From positions 620,001-684,000 of the forward strand of contig NZ_RQIT01000002.1 in assembly GCF_003837805.1 (NCBI RefSeq): a stretch of 64,000 nt of DNA, given 5' to 3'. Under the pieces are notes generated by a model. It saw only the letters and a program-made list of their open reading frames with translations. It ran no database searches and was not told the DNA's origin. This document shows positions 34,148 through 43,521 of this stretch, in pieces (within the stretch, counting starts at the first letter, position 1; each line of letters starts with the position of its first letter). A program made the translations under genes and the position numbers. Origin of the DNA: Bradyrhizobium sp. RP6. Its GTDB lineage: Bacteria > Pseudomonadota > Alphaproteobacteria > Rhizobiales > Xanthobacteraceae.

Positions 34148-34384
34148 TCAGCCGAAGTGCGCTCCGCGGTCTCGCGACGATCGGTCTTGTGCCGCAGCCG
34201 CGCGGTAGGCGTCGATCGCCTTGTTGGCGAGCATCAACTGCCGGCGTTCGCCGGTTCGAAGCTGGGCTTCGATGGCATCGAGCAGGAAATTCGCGCTCGC
34301 GTCAGGCGGGCCGAGCTCGCCGCTCTTTTCCAGGCAGCTCCAGGCGATGAAGAATGCGCTTTCAACGGTGCAACGGATCGACAT
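34148..34384 (-). CDS. small hypothetical protein (78 aa)
   Basis: Starts MSIRCTVESAFFIAWSCLEK at the ATG 34382-34384 and ends QDRSSRDRGAHFG. A hydrophobic/aromatic first half (SAFFIAWSCLEKSGEL) is followed by a helical segment (ANFLLDAIEAQL, LMLANKAIDAYR). The ribosome site is weak. It lies downstream of the alcohol dehydrogenase gene on the same strand. Resembles short uncharacterised proteins of Bradyrhizobium, by general appearance only. Confidence 0.5.
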   Translation of the reverse strand: MSIRCTVESAFFIAWSCLEKSGELGPPDASANFLLDAIEAQLRTGERRQLMLANKAIDAYRAAAAQDRSSRDRGAHFG

Positions 34385-34458
34385 GCGCTGCCAACGCAGC
34401 GCAGCCGAAGGCGTTCCGTGCGGCGGGCCAGACTTGCGTCGTGCCCGCCGCGCTTCCG

Positions 34459-35517
34459 TCAGTTTGTCAGCACGATGCGGCCGACGACCTTGCCGGCACG
34501 CAATTCGTCGATCCATTTCTGCACGTCGCCCATCGGCTCCTCGCGCATCGGCGTCGGCTTGATCTTGCCGGCGCGTGCCAGCGCCATCAGCTCGTGAGCC
34601 TCGCTGAGCGTGCCGACCATGAAACCTTCGATGGTCATGCGCTTGTAGACCCATTGCACCATCGGCAGCGTGAACTGGCCGCCCATCAGGCCGGAGACGA
34701 CGATCTTGCCGCCGCGCGCAGCGACGGCAACCGCGAACGCCATCGACTTCTCATTTCCGGCGAAATCGACGATTTCGTCGAAGCCGCCCTCGGTCTCCTT
34801 GAGGATGCGCTTGATGACATCAGGCTCGGCCGGGTCATAGGCGACAGCCGCGCCGTTCTTCAGCGCGGTGTCGCGCGCGGCCGGTGAGAGGTCGGCGACC
34901 GTGATCGGCTGCTTGAACATCGCCTGCGCGAACGACAGGCCCATCATGCCGACGCCGCCGAGGCCGATCAGCAAGAGGTTGCGCTGGCGCGGACGGTCGA
35001 CCAGTCGTTTGAGCGCGCCGTAGGCGGTGACGCCGGAGCACATCAAGGTCGCGGCCTGGTTGACGGGGAGGGGATCGTAGTCGAGCAGATATTTGGCGTC
35101 GGGCACCAGCACGTGGGTGGCGAAGCCGCCGTCGATGGAGACGCCGAGGAAGCGCTGCTTGACGCAGAGGTTCTCGTCGCCGTTCCGGCAATCGCGGCAC
35201 TGGCCGCAGCCGATCCACGGGAAGACGGCTTTCTTGGCGCCGACGAGGCCGGCGGCTACGTCCGGGCCGACTTCGTCGACGACGCCGGCGATCTCGTGAC
35301 CGAGCGTGAAGGGCAGCGTCATGCCGCGCGTGGTGTCGAGTTTCTTGCCCCCGCCGAGATCGGCATAGCCGTCCTGGATGTGCAGGTCGGAATGGCAGAG
35401 GCCGCAGCGCTCGATGCGCACCAGCACCTCGCGGCCTTGCGGTTTGGGCGTATCCACGATGGTCTCGCACAGCGGCGCATCGAACTTGACCAGGGATTGC
35501 CGACGCATCAACGCCAT
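34459..35517 (-). CDS. zinc-containing alcohol dehydrogenase (MDR family)
   Basis: A 352-residue enzyme. Catalytic zinc ligands appear in RCGLCHSD and GHEIAG; the structural zinc loop is CGQCRDCRNGDENLC. The NAD(P) motif is LLIGLGGVGMMG. GGAGGAAGG immediately upstream fixes the start at 35515-35517 (MALMRRQSLVKF). It oxidises alcohols or reduces aldehydes with a nicotinamide cofactor; the substrate is not readable. It lies just downstream of rsmA on the same strand, with a separate ribosome site. Confidence 0.92.
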   Translation of the reverse strand: MALMRRQSLVKFDAPLCETIVDTPKPQGREVLVRIERCGLCHSDLHIQDGYADLGGGKKLDTTRGMTLPFTLGHEIAGVVDEVGPDVAAGLVGAKKAVFPWIGCGQCRDCRNGDENLCVKQRFLGVSIDGGFATHVLVPDAKYLLDYDPLPVNQAATLMCSGVTAYGALKRLVDRPRQRNLLLIGLGGVGMMGLSFAQAMFKQPITVADLSPAARDTALKNGAAVAYDPAEPDVIKRILKETEGGFDEIVDFAGNEKSMAFAVAVAARGGKIVVSGLMGGQFTLPMVQWVYKRMTIEGFMVGTLSEAHELMALARAGKIKPTPMREEPMGDVQKWIDELRAGKVVGRIVLTN

Positions 35518-35542
35518 ATTCCTTCCTCCGAAATTCTGATTG

Positions 35543-36397
35543 TCACGTTTCGCTGCGTATATCCGCCAATTCACGCGCCATGGCAACAAAGCCGGCAATC
35601 GGGATGGTCTCGGCGCGCCGCGTCGCATCGACGCCGGCGGCGCTCGCCAGCCGCGTGGGATCGACGCCGAGCGACTTCAGGCTTTGCCGCAGCATCTTGC
35701 GGCGCTGGCCGAACGCAGCAGCGGCGACCTGCTCGAGCAGCCTGCGATCGCAGGGCAACGGCTCCGGACGCGGCACGAGGCGCACGACGGAGGAGGTGAC
35801 CTTGGGCGGCGGCACGAAGGCGGACGGCGCAATGTCGAACAGGATCCTGGTCTCGCAGCGCCAGTTGGCGAGCACGCCGAGCCGGCCATAGGCCTCCTCG
35901 TCCTCGCGCGCGACGATGCGCTCGCCGACCTCGCGCTGGAACATCAGGACCATCATCTCGTACCAGGGCGGCCAGGGGTCGATGGTGAGCCAGTTGATGA
36001 GAAGCTGGGTCGCGATGTTGTAGGGCAGGTTGGCGACGATTTTTGCGCGTTCGCCCGAGAGCAGGGGGCGCGGATCGAACGTCATGGCGTCGCCATGCAC
36101 GATCTCGAGCCGGCCGGGATAGCGCGCCGAAATATCCTGCAAGGCGGGGATCGCGCGCTCATCATGCTCGATGGCGATGACGCGGCGGGCGCCGAGCGCG
36201 AGCAGCGCCCGCGTCAGCCCGCCCGGGCCCGGGCCGATCTCGACGATCGTTGCCTCGTCCAGCGGCGCGGCCGCACGCGCGATGCGTGCGGTCAGATTGA
36301 GGTCGAGCAGGAAGTTTTGGCCGAGCGATTTCCTGGCCGATAGCGCATGCTGGCGAATGACCTCGCGCAGCGGCGGGAGGTCATCGATCGCGCCCAT
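35543..36397 (-). CDS. rsmA: 16S rRNA (adenine1518/1519-N6)-dimethyltransferase
   Basis: A 284-residue KsgA-type enzyme that dimethylates two adenines at the 3' end of 16S rRNA. Motifs: [25 protein letters not shown] (SAM), and the catalytic [11 protein letters not shown]. The ATG overlaps the pdxA stop by one base (TGATG), so translation is coupled. It is the last gene of the lptF...rsmA series. Confidence 0.97.
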   Translation of the reverse strand: MGAIDDLPPLREVIRQHALSARKSLGQNFLLDLNLTARIARAAAPLDEATIVEIGPGPGGLTRALLALGARRVIAIEHDERAIPALQDISARYPGRLEIVHGDAMTFDPRPLLSGERAKIVANLPYNIATQLLINWLTIDPWPPWYEMMVLMFQREVGERIVAREDEEAYGRLGVLANWRCETRILFDIAPSAFVPPPKVTSSVVRLVPRPEPLPCDRRLLEQVAAAAFGQRRKMLRQSLKSLGVDPTRLASAAGVDATRRAETIPIAGFVAMARELADIRSET

Positions 36398-37434
36398 CAG
36401 CTTTGCGAAGCGGCCATGCGGCTCGCAAGCTTGAGCGCCGCGATCAGGCTCGCCGGATTGGCCTTGCCCGTCCCGGCGATGTCGAAGGCGGTGCCGTGGT
36501 CGGGCGAGGTGCGGATGAAGGGCAGGCCGAGGGTGACGTTGACGGCGTCGTCGAAGGCGACCGTCTTGATCGGGATCAGCGCCTGGTCGTGATACATGCA
36601 GACCGCGCAGTCATAGGTCTGTCGCGCGGCCTCGTGGAACATGGTGTCGGCGGGCAAGGGGCCCCTGGCTTCGATGCCGTCGTTGCGCAGCACCTTCAGC
36701 GCAGGGGCGATGACGGTCTGCTCCTCGTGGCCGAGCGATCCGTCTTCGCCGGCATGCGGATTGAGGCCGGAGATCGCGATGCGCGGCTTTGCGATACCGA
36801 AGCGGGATTTCAGTTCGGTAGCGACGATGCGTACGGTCGAGACGATCAGCGCGCTCGTGAGCTGGGCCAGCGCATCGCGCATCGCGACGTGGATGGTCAC
36901 GGGCACCACGGCGAGCTGCGGCGACCACAGCATCATCACCGGCTGCGGCACGCGGCCGTTCTCTGCGGCAAGCTCGGCGAGGAATTCGGTGTGGCCGGGA
37001 TGGCGGAAGCCGGCGCGGTAGAGCACGCTCTTTGCGATCGGGTTGGTGACCACGGCGCCGGCGCGGCCTGCGCGCACATCGACGACTGCCTGCCGGATCG
37101 AGGCGAGCGCGGCCGGCGCGCTGGATGCGTCGGGCTTGCCGGGCTCGGCGGTCGCGCGCTCGCCGGTCGCGACCACGGGCAGGGCATCGGTGAAGGTGGA
37201 AGCGGCCTCACTGGGGCTCACCGCGGCGATCCTGATGTCGGCGCCGAGTGCTTTGGCGCGCTGCGCGATCAGCGCCTCGTCGCCGAGCAGGTAGAAGGCG
37301 GGCAGGTTCAGCTCACGGCGCCTCAGCCAGGCCGCGATCGTGATGTCGGGGCCGATACCGGCGGGCTCGCCCAGGGTCAGGGCAAGAGGCTTGGCTGCGG
37401 ACCTGGCGGAAGGCTCTGAGGGGGGCTTGGCCAT
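36397..37434 (-). CDS. pdxA: 4-hydroxythreonine-4-phosphate dehydrogenase
   Basis: A 345-residue NAD-dependent enzyme of pyridoxal phosphate synthesis. Motifs: [13 protein letters not shown] at the N-terminus, [40 protein letters not shown] and [11 protein letters not shown], which carry the metal-binding histidines. The ATG at 37432-37434 overlaps the surA stop by one base, and its own TGA overlaps the rsmA start by one base. Confidence 0.97.
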   Translation of the reverse strand: MAKPPSEPSARSAAKPLALTLGEPAGIGPDITIAAWLRRRELNLPAFYLLGDEALIAQRAKALGADIRIAAVSPSEAASTFTDALPVVATGERATAEPGKPDASSAPAALASIRQAVVDVRAGRAGAVVTNPIAKSVLYRAGFRHPGHTEFLAELAAENGRVPQPVMMLWSPQLAVVPVTIHVAMRDALAQLTSALIVSTVRIVATELKSRFGIAKPRIAISGLNPHAGEDGSLGHEEQTVIAPALKVLRNDGIEARGPLPADTMFHEAARQTYDCAVCMYHDQALIPIKTVAFDDAVNVTLGLPFIRTSPDHGTAFDIAGTGKANPASLIAALKLASRMAASQS

Positions 37435-38369
37435 CAGCGGTTGCGATATTCGATCATCGCCGCCTTGCGGAGCTCGTCGAGATAGGCCTTCTGGGTCTTC
37501 TCGTACTTCTCCTGATACATCTTCTCGCGGACCTCGCGCTTCTTCGGCGTGTCGATCATGGTCGGCTTGCGCGAGCACAGCACCACCATCTCGATGCCAG
37601 CCTTGGTCACCTCCGGCGCGGTCAGGTGGCCGATCGGGGTGTCGTCGAGCACCTTGCGCAGCGGCTCGGGCAGCTCCGCGGTGGTCTTGGTGACGGTGTC
37701 GCGGATGGTCGCGTTCGGTGTCGAGCGGAACAGCGAATTGGCCTCCTCGCAGCTCCCGACGCGCGCGCGATAGGTCTCGGCTTCCTTCTTCCGTGTTTCC
37801 AGGAACGCAGCGGACGAGCCGCGCGGCACGATCAGCACGATCGGCTGCATCTTGTATTCGGTGCCCTCGACCTGGAGCTTCTCGCCGGTCTGGGCCTGCA
37901 CGGCCTGCGCGACGTCGCGCTCGCCGACCTGGAGGCGCTCCTTGTAGCGGCCGCGCACCAGGCTGGTCCAGACCATCTCGGCCTTCATGCGGCCCTTCAG
38001 CGTCTCGGGGCGGACGCCCTTGGATTCGAGCGACTTGGTGAGCTGATCCGGCGTGATGCGCATGCGCTGCGCCATGCCTTCATAGGATTGGTTGATGTCG
38101 GAGACGCCGGGGTCGACACCGTACTTCTTGCCTTCCTTGAGCTTCACCTTGTCGTCGATCAGCTCGTTGATGACCTCCTGCCGGCTCGGCGTCTTCTGCG
38201 TCGTCAGCTGGTCGAGCTTGGAGCGCTGCTCGATGTCGAAATCGGTGATCGGATCGCCATTGACCATGACGACGATGTTCTGCGCGCGCGACGGCGAGGG
38301 CAGGGCGGTCAGCATCAGCCCCGCACCGAGGGCGAGAAGGAGGCGGAAGACAGTCGATGGGATCGTCAT
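37434..38369 (-). CDS. surA: SurA N-domain periplasmic chaperone
   Basis: A 311-residue exported protein with a signal peptide (about 1-29, ending SRAQ). The SurA N-domain is clear: NIVVMVNGDPITDFDIEQRSKL, EVINELIDDKVKLKEGKKYG. A parvulin domain is only weakly recognisable (LPEPLRKVLDDTPIGHLTAPEVTKAGIEM), so isomerase activity is doubtful and a chaperone role for outer-membrane proteins such as LptD is more likely. It lies 61 bases downstream of lptD, and its stop overlaps pdxA. Confidence 0.9.
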   Translation of the reverse strand: MTIPSTVFRLLLALGAGLMLTALPSPSRAQNIVVMVNGDPITDFDIEQRSKLDQLTTQKTPSRQEVINELIDDKVKLKEGKKYGVDPGVSDINQSYEGMAQRMRITPDQLTKSLESKGVRPETLKGRMKAEMVWTSLVRGRYKERLQVGERDVAQAVQAQTGEKLQVEGTEYKMQPIVLIVPRGSSAAFLETRKKEAETYRARVGSCEEANSLFRSTPNATIRDTVTKTTAELPEPLRKVLDDTPIGHLTAPEVTKAGIEMVVLCSRKPTMIDTPKKREVREKMYQEKYEKTQKAYLDELRKAAMIEYRNR

Positions 38370-38430
38370 GATGTCGCTCGCAGGTCAGCCGCGTCGTGAT
38401 GAGGCAAACGCGGCCGGCACTTCAAACCGT

Positions 38431-40920
38431 TCACTGGAGGCCGGTGGGACCGCTGGTCGTCGACGAGTTTGCCAGCGTGCGCAGGCCGATTTGGAACATG
38501 AACGCGTGGCTCAGCACGGGCGGTGCGTTGCCCGCCGAATAGCTATACGAAGTTACATAGTTCGCCGCCAGCACGAAGCAATCGTCGACATAGCCGGCCC
38601 CGACCACATACTGGTTGATCTTGTTGGCCTCGAGGTCCCAGCGCGCCGAGCCCGACACCACCCAATTGGTCGCGATCTTCAGCGAGCCCGTGGTCAGGAT
38701 GCCTTCGCGGCGCGTCAGATAGCCGAGCTCCGGCTGCGCTGCGTAATTGCCGTACAGCATGCTGACCGACCAGCGATTGAAGTTGGCGCGGCCTTCCGCC
38801 TCGAAGCGCTGCACGTTCCAGGTCTGCTCGTCCATGCGGGAGCGGACGCTGAACGTGTAGGTGCTGTTGGGCGAGTAGCTGGCGCCTGCGACGTAATCGG
38901 ACCGCGGCTTGTCGAGTCCGGAATCCAGGCCGGTATTGATGGTGTCCTGGACCGCGAAGGAGTTCAGGCCGAACAGCTGGTAGGACTGGCCGAACAGCAC
39001 CTTGACGGCGCCGCCCTGGTCGAACTGCGTGGTGGACTGCACGCCGACATTGGCGCGGCCACCGCCCTCGACGCGGTCGTAGCCGGAGAACTTGTCGACG
39101 CTGAACAGGTTCGAGGTGTCGAACACCATGCTCTGGGCGTCCTCGTTCGGCAGCTTGCCGGCATAGGTCTCGTTCGGGCGGATGATGATCTGCGCGATCG
39201 GCTCGACGGTGGTCGAGCCCCAGGGCTGAATGTTGATGAAGGGATAGCGGTACTCCAGGCCGACGGTCGGCATCAGGCGGAACGCCTGGGTATCGCCGAC
39301 GGGCAGGTAATTCGCCACGCCGGGCTGGTTGGAGACCGAGGAGTTGATCGCGTCGGCGCGCAGGCTGGCGAACGGCGTCCAGATCTGGCCGAGCGGATCG
39401 GTGAAGGATTTGCGCCACTGCGCCTCCGCCGTGAGGCGGGTATAGGTGCCGGGGAAGCCGCGCAGCAGGCACTGCGAGGGCGTACGGGCCAGCGGATCGG
39501 CCGACGCCGTGGTGCACAGGCTGCTCGTGTTGGCGACCGTCGTGATCGGATCGAACACCGCCTCGTCACGGGACAGGTTCACGAAATTGGTCTTGTAGCT
39601 GAACTCGCCGCCGAACACGGGATAGTTGAGCACGTTGGAGTAGTCGATCACCGGATAGACGATCGGCACCTGGCTCTGGTTACCTGAATAGCTCAGCCAG
39701 TACATCGTGCGCGCATCGAAGAAGCTGCGGTTGCCGACGCCGGTCAAATAGAGCTGCGACAGCGCTTCCGTCGGCAGAAGCAGGAACGAGCCGAGCGGAT
39801 CGCGGTACTGATAGAGCCGGTAGTCCGAGAAGAAATAATAGTCGGACATCAGGACGCCGTCCCAGCCCCAGACCCATTTGTCGTTCAATGCGAACTGACC
39901 CTTGGTGTCGATGGCGCCGCGGAAGTCGCGGTCGCCGGGCTGCCCGGCAAACGCTCCGGGATCGAGCTGGTTGATGCCGTACGCGCGGATCTGGTAGGCG
40001 CCGTCGATCAGGCGCTGGCGGAATTCGCCCTGCAGCAGCACGCCTTGCCGCGACAGGAAGCGCGGGGTGAAGGTTGCGTCCATGTCGGGCGCGATCGCCC
40101 AATAATAGGGAACCTCGACGCCATAGCCCGTATTATCGGTGCCGGCAATATAACCCGGCATCAGGAAGCCGCTCTTCCGCTTCACGGTCGGGTCGGGCGT
40201 CGAGAAGTAAGGCATGTAGGCGAGCGGCACGCCGAAGAATTCGAGCTGTGCGGTCTCGAAATACAGCATCTTCTCCTGCTGGTCGTGGATGATGCGCGCG
40301 CCCTTGACCTGCCACAGCGGTGGCTTCTTCGGATCGTCCTTACACGGCGCGCAGGCCGTGTAGACGCCGTTCTCGAACACCGTGTAGTTGCCGCTGGATC
40401 GGTCGGCGCGGCTCGCGGCCATGCGGGTCTCGTCGGCCGTGTCCACCCGCAGCGAATCGACGAACCCGTCGCGGTAATCGTCGGAGAGATCCAGGATCTC
40501 GGCATAGGTGATCTTGCCGTCGGCATCCGTCATGCGGATGTTGCCTTCGGCATGCAGCCGCTTGGTCTTCTGGTCGTAGATGACCCTGTCGGCTTCGACG
40601 CTGGTGCCGTTGTAGAACAGCTGGACATTACCGACCGCGGAGACGCGCGAATTGTTGTAGTCGTAGTCGACCTCGGTCGCTTGAACCAGCATCTGGTTGT
40701 CGTTGGCGACCTTCGGCGGCTTCGCACGCGGCGGCCGCGGATTGTAGGTGAAGCTCTGGGCATGGGCCGGTGCCACGGCGGCAACGTCGATCAGCCCGCC
40801 GAGCGAGGACGCCGCGACGACAGCAATCAGGAGCCTGCGAATGGACCAGCCGCACTCGTTCGCGCGCACCAACGTGCGTCGCGTCAAACGAGACACGAGC
40901 CCTCGGTGGACGGCAGTCAC
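38431..40920 (-). CDS. lptD: LPS-assembly protein LptD
   Basis: An 829-residue outer-membrane translocon that inserts LPS in the outer leaflet. A signal peptide ends PAHAQ; the N-terminal OstA/LptA-like jellyroll (MLVQATEVDYDYNNSRVSAVGNVQLFY, LHAEGNIRMTDADG) is followed by the beta-barrel region. The cysteines CAPCKDD lie in the N-terminal domain. The start is GTG at 40918-40920 with a perfect AGGAGG seven bases upstream, overlapping the lptG TAG by one base. An in-frame ATG upstream lies inside lptG and is not used. Confidence 0.96.
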   Translation of the reverse strand: MTAVHRGLVSRLTRRTLVRANECGWSIRRLLIAVVAASSLGGLIDVAAVAPAHAQSFTYNPRPPRAKPPKVANDNQMLVQATEVDYDYNNSRVSAVGNVQLFYNGTSVEADRVIYDQKTKRLHAEGNIRMTDADGKITYAEILDLSDDYRDGFVDSLRVDTADETRMAASRADRSSGNYTVFENGVYTACAPCKDDPKKPPLWQVKGARIIHDQQEKMLYFETAQLEFFGVPLAYMPYFSTPDPTVKRKSGFLMPGYIAGTDNTGYGVEVPYYWAIAPDMDATFTPRFLSRQGVLLQGEFRQRLIDGAYQIRAYGINQLDPGAFAGQPGDRDFRGAIDTKGQFALNDKWVWGWDGVLMSDYYFFSDYRLYQYRDPLGSFLLLPTEALSQLYLTGVGNRSFFDARTMYWLSYSGNQSQVPIVYPVIDYSNVLNYPVFGGEFSYKTNFVNLSRDEAVFDPITTVANTSSLCTTASADPLARTPSQCLLRGFPGTYTRLTAEAQWRKSFTDPLGQIWTPFASLRADAINSSVSNQPGVANYLPVGDTQAFRLMPTVGLEYRYPFINIQPWGSTTVEPIAQIIIRPNETYAGKLPNEDAQSMVFDTSNLFSVDKFSGYDRVEGGGRANVGVQSTTQFDQGGAVKVLFGQSYQLFGLNSFAVQDTINTGLDSGLDKPRSDYVAGASYSPNSTYTFSVRSRMDEQTWNVQRFEAEGRANFNRWSVSMLYGNYAAQPELGYLTRREGILTTGSLKIATNWVVSGSARWDLEANKINQYVVGAGYVDDCFVLAANYVTSYSYSAGNAPPVLSHAFMFQIGLRTLANSSTTSGPTGLQ

Positions 40921-42017
40921 TATCCGTCCTCCTGATAGAGCAAGGCCAAAAAGCCGGTGAGGCCGCCCACCACAACGGGCAACCACGCCGCAGCGATCGG
41001 ATGCATCAACTCAGCCTTGCTCAAATCCTCAGTTACTTTCGACAGAACGTAGAGCAGAAAGCCTGCGCCCACGCCACTCAAAACCATCTTCTGCACGCCG
41101 CCCATCCGGAAGAAGCGCAACGACACGGAGGCCGCGAGCATCACCATGGCAGCAAGCAAAAACGGCTGTGCCAGAAGCTTCTGATACTGGAGTCGGTAAC
41201 CGGCTGTCGCGAAGCCCGAGCTTTCGGATGAGCGGATGTAGCTCGGTAGTTGCCAAAAAGACACAGTCTCGGGTGTGGAAAAGCTGTTGCGGACCTGCGC
41301 CTCGGTCAGCGTGGTCGGAATCTCCAGGCTGGCCTGCTCGATCGGCGGCGCGTCCAGCGAGAAGCGGCGGACGCCCTTGAACAGCCAACGGCCGGCCTCG
41401 AGCGTCGCCTCGCGCGCCTCGACTCGTTCCTTGAAGTGCTGGTCCGGGTCAAAGCGGAACAGCGTGAGCCCCGTGAGCCGGATGCCCTGCTGCTCGCTCC
41501 GCGCCGCATTGATGATCGTCTGGCCATCGCTGGTCACCTGATTGAGCCAGAAGCCTGAGGCGTCCTGGATGCCGCCGCCGGGCGCCGAGCCGAACAGCTC
41601 GGCTTCCATGCGCTTGGACGCCTCGCGCAGATTGGCCGACATCGGATTGTAGGCGACGGTGGCGATCACACCGATCAAGAGCGCGCTGCCGAGCGCCGGC
41701 GAGATGAACTGCCATGCCGAGATGCCGGCGGCGCGCGCCACCACGAGCTCGAGCCGGCGGGAGAGGGCGAGATAGCAGGTCATGGCGCCGATCAGCATGC
41801 AGAACGGCGTCAGCTTCTCCAGCAGCTGCGGCACCCGGAACAGCGAGGTCTCGGCCACCATGATCGCGGAGGCGGATGCGAGGCCCGAGGTCTTGCGCAC
41901 CATCTCGATGTAGTCGACCAGCACCAGCAGCAGGAAGATGCTGGCGAACACGCCGAGCGCCGCCACCACGAAACGGCCGGCGAAATAGCGCCCGAGTGTG
42001 TTGGTGAGCATGCTCAT
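40920..42017 (-). CDS. lptG: LPS export permease LptG
   Basis: A 365-residue permease of the LptBFG ABC transporter. It begins MSMLTNTLGRYFAGRFV; membrane helices cluster in the first 130 residues and the last 90, flanking the periplasmic beta-jellyroll domain (SGFWLNQV, RFDPDQHFKERVEA). The start overlaps the lptF stop by four bases (ATGA). The frame extends far upstream inside lptF but those residues are not LptG-like. Confidence 0.96.
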   Translation of the reverse strand: MSMLTNTLGRYFAGRFVVAALGVFASIFLLLVLVDYIEMVRKTSGLASASAIMVAETSLFRVPQLLEKLTPFCMLIGAMTCYLALSRRLELVVARAAGISAWQFISPALGSALLIGVIATVAYNPMSANLREASKRMEAELFGSAPGGGIQDASGFWLNQVTSDGQTIINAARSEQQGIRLTGLTLFRFDPDQHFKERVEAREATLEAGRWLFKGVRRFSLDAPPIEQASLEIPTTLTEAQVRNSFSTPETVSFWQLPSYIRSSESSGFATAGYRLQYQKLLAQPFLLAAMVMLAASVSLRFFRMGGVQKMVLSGVGAGFLLYVLSKVTEDLSKAELMHPIAAAWLPVVVGGLTGFLALLYQEDG

Positions 42018-43183
42018 GCGGCGGCCGGGCGTCCGAACAGCCGCGCGATCCGTGCGTTCGACCTGTTGATGGCCTCCATCAGGCCAGGGGGCGGCTCGAC
42101 CACGACGCCGCCGACAATCATCCACAACCCGAGGCCGATGGCGCCCATGACCATCGCATATTGGACCAGCACCGCGCCCGAAGATTTCACCGCCATCACC
42201 GAGCAGGCGAAGCCCGCCATGCGCAGGCCGAACACCGCGAGGATCGAGGAGCTGATCGAGAAATTGCGGCTCTGGCGGGTGGTGCGAGGCGCCCCCAGGA
42301 AGGCGAAGGTCAGTACCGCAAAGGCGAAGGGATAGATCGGCGCCAAGATGCTGTCGTGCAGGGCCGAACGGAACTGGCCGGGAATCTGCTTGTAGACGGG
42401 ATCGTCCTCGGACGGCGAGAACAGCTCCCAGAGATAGCGTTCGCGGATGCCGAGGGTGACGTCGCGGCCCTGGCCCGAGAACTTCGACATGTCGAAGCCG
42501 TAGCGGCCGAAGGCCACAAGCGCTGGATCGCGCTTGCCCGCCTCGAAGCGCTGGAGATTGCCTGTCTCCAGCACCAGGAACGAGCCGGTGTCGTTCTTCA
42601 CGACCTCGCCATGCTCGGCCACGATCGAGACGCGTTCGTTCGGATCGCGGCGGTCGTCGATGAAGATGCCGGCGAGGATGCCGCCGGGCAGGCGCTCGCG
42701 GATCCGGATCGTGAGGTTCTTGTCGAGCTGGGCGAAGCGGCCGGGCTGGAGGATGTTGGTGAGCACGTCCGCGGTGATCTCGGCGTCCCACTGCTTGATC
42801 CGCCGCATGCCGTCGGGGGCGAGATAGGCCGCGATGAAGGCAACCAGCAGCGCCACCACGCAGGTGGCATAGAAGAACGGATAGAACAGCCGGAACGGCG
42901 AGAAGCCGGCGGCATTCATCACGATGATCTCGGAATCGGTCGCGAGCTTGTTCAGCGTGTGCGAGATCGCGATCATCAGCGCGATCGGCGAGATGATCAG
43001 GACGAGGGCGGGAATGACCAGGCTGGTGATGCCGAGGAAGGTGAGGATGGTCTGACCCTGGCTCGTCATCAGGTCGATGCCGCGCAACGCCTGCGTAATC
43101 CAGATCACGCCGGTGAGGCTGACCAGGACCAGCGCAAACGACGCCAGCGTCGTGCGGAAAATATACCTATCGATCGACCCCAT
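42014..43183 (-). CDS. lptF: LPS export permease LptF
   Basis: A 389-residue partner permease of LptG. It begins MGSIDRYIFRTTLASFALVLV, with N-terminal and C-terminal helix bundles around a periplasmic domain (VLTNILQPGRFAQLDKNLTIRI). First gene of the run lptF-lptG-lptD-surA-pdxA-rsmA. It diverges from pepA, as is common in proteobacteria. Confidence 0.96.
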   Translation of the reverse strand: MGSIDRYIFRTTLASFALVLVSLTGVIWITQALRGIDLMTSQGQTILTFLGITSLVIPALVLIISPIALMIAISHTLNKLATDSEIIVMNAAGFSPFRLFYPFFYATCVVALLVAFIAAYLAPDGMRRIKQWDAEITADVLTNILQPGRFAQLDKNLTIRIRERLPGGILAGIFIDDRRDPNERVSIVAEHGEVVKNDTGSFLVLETGNLQRFEAGKRDPALVAFGRYGFDMSKFSGQGRDVTLGIRERYLWELFSPSEDDPVYKQIPGQFRSALHDSILAPIYPFAFAVLTFAFLGAPRTTRQSRNFSISSSILAVFGLRMAGFACSVMAVKSSGAVLVQYAMVMGAIGLGLWMIVGGVVVEPPPGLMEAINRSNARIARLFGRPAAA

Positions 43184-43521
43184 GCGCTACCGCACGAATC
43201 CCCATCAGCCCCGATGTCGACCAGAATTCCAGCTGTCCAACCAATCCCCGATCAGGGGATCCCCAAGGTTGGCCATCAGCTCTTCCGGCGGTTCACTTTC
43301 TCACTACCATCCCTTTGATCCGTCAACAAAATGGCTGCCCCGTGGCACCTTCACTTTGTGGTTAATATTTCGCAGGTTGTGGCCGGGCGGCCACGGCAGC
43401 GCTTGGCATCGGGCAGCCCGCTGGCCCATAGTAGGGCAAGCCTCAGTGAATCGCCGTTCAGCTTCGGCTGGGACCGGCACCGCCGAACGGCGAAAAGTTA
43501 CATCCAGCAAAGGAGTTATCT
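43184..43521. other. lptF/pepA divergent promoter region
   Basis: About 338 bases separating two divergent housekeeping genes. AAAGGAG lies before pepA. I see no small gene or clear operator. Confidence 0.45.
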
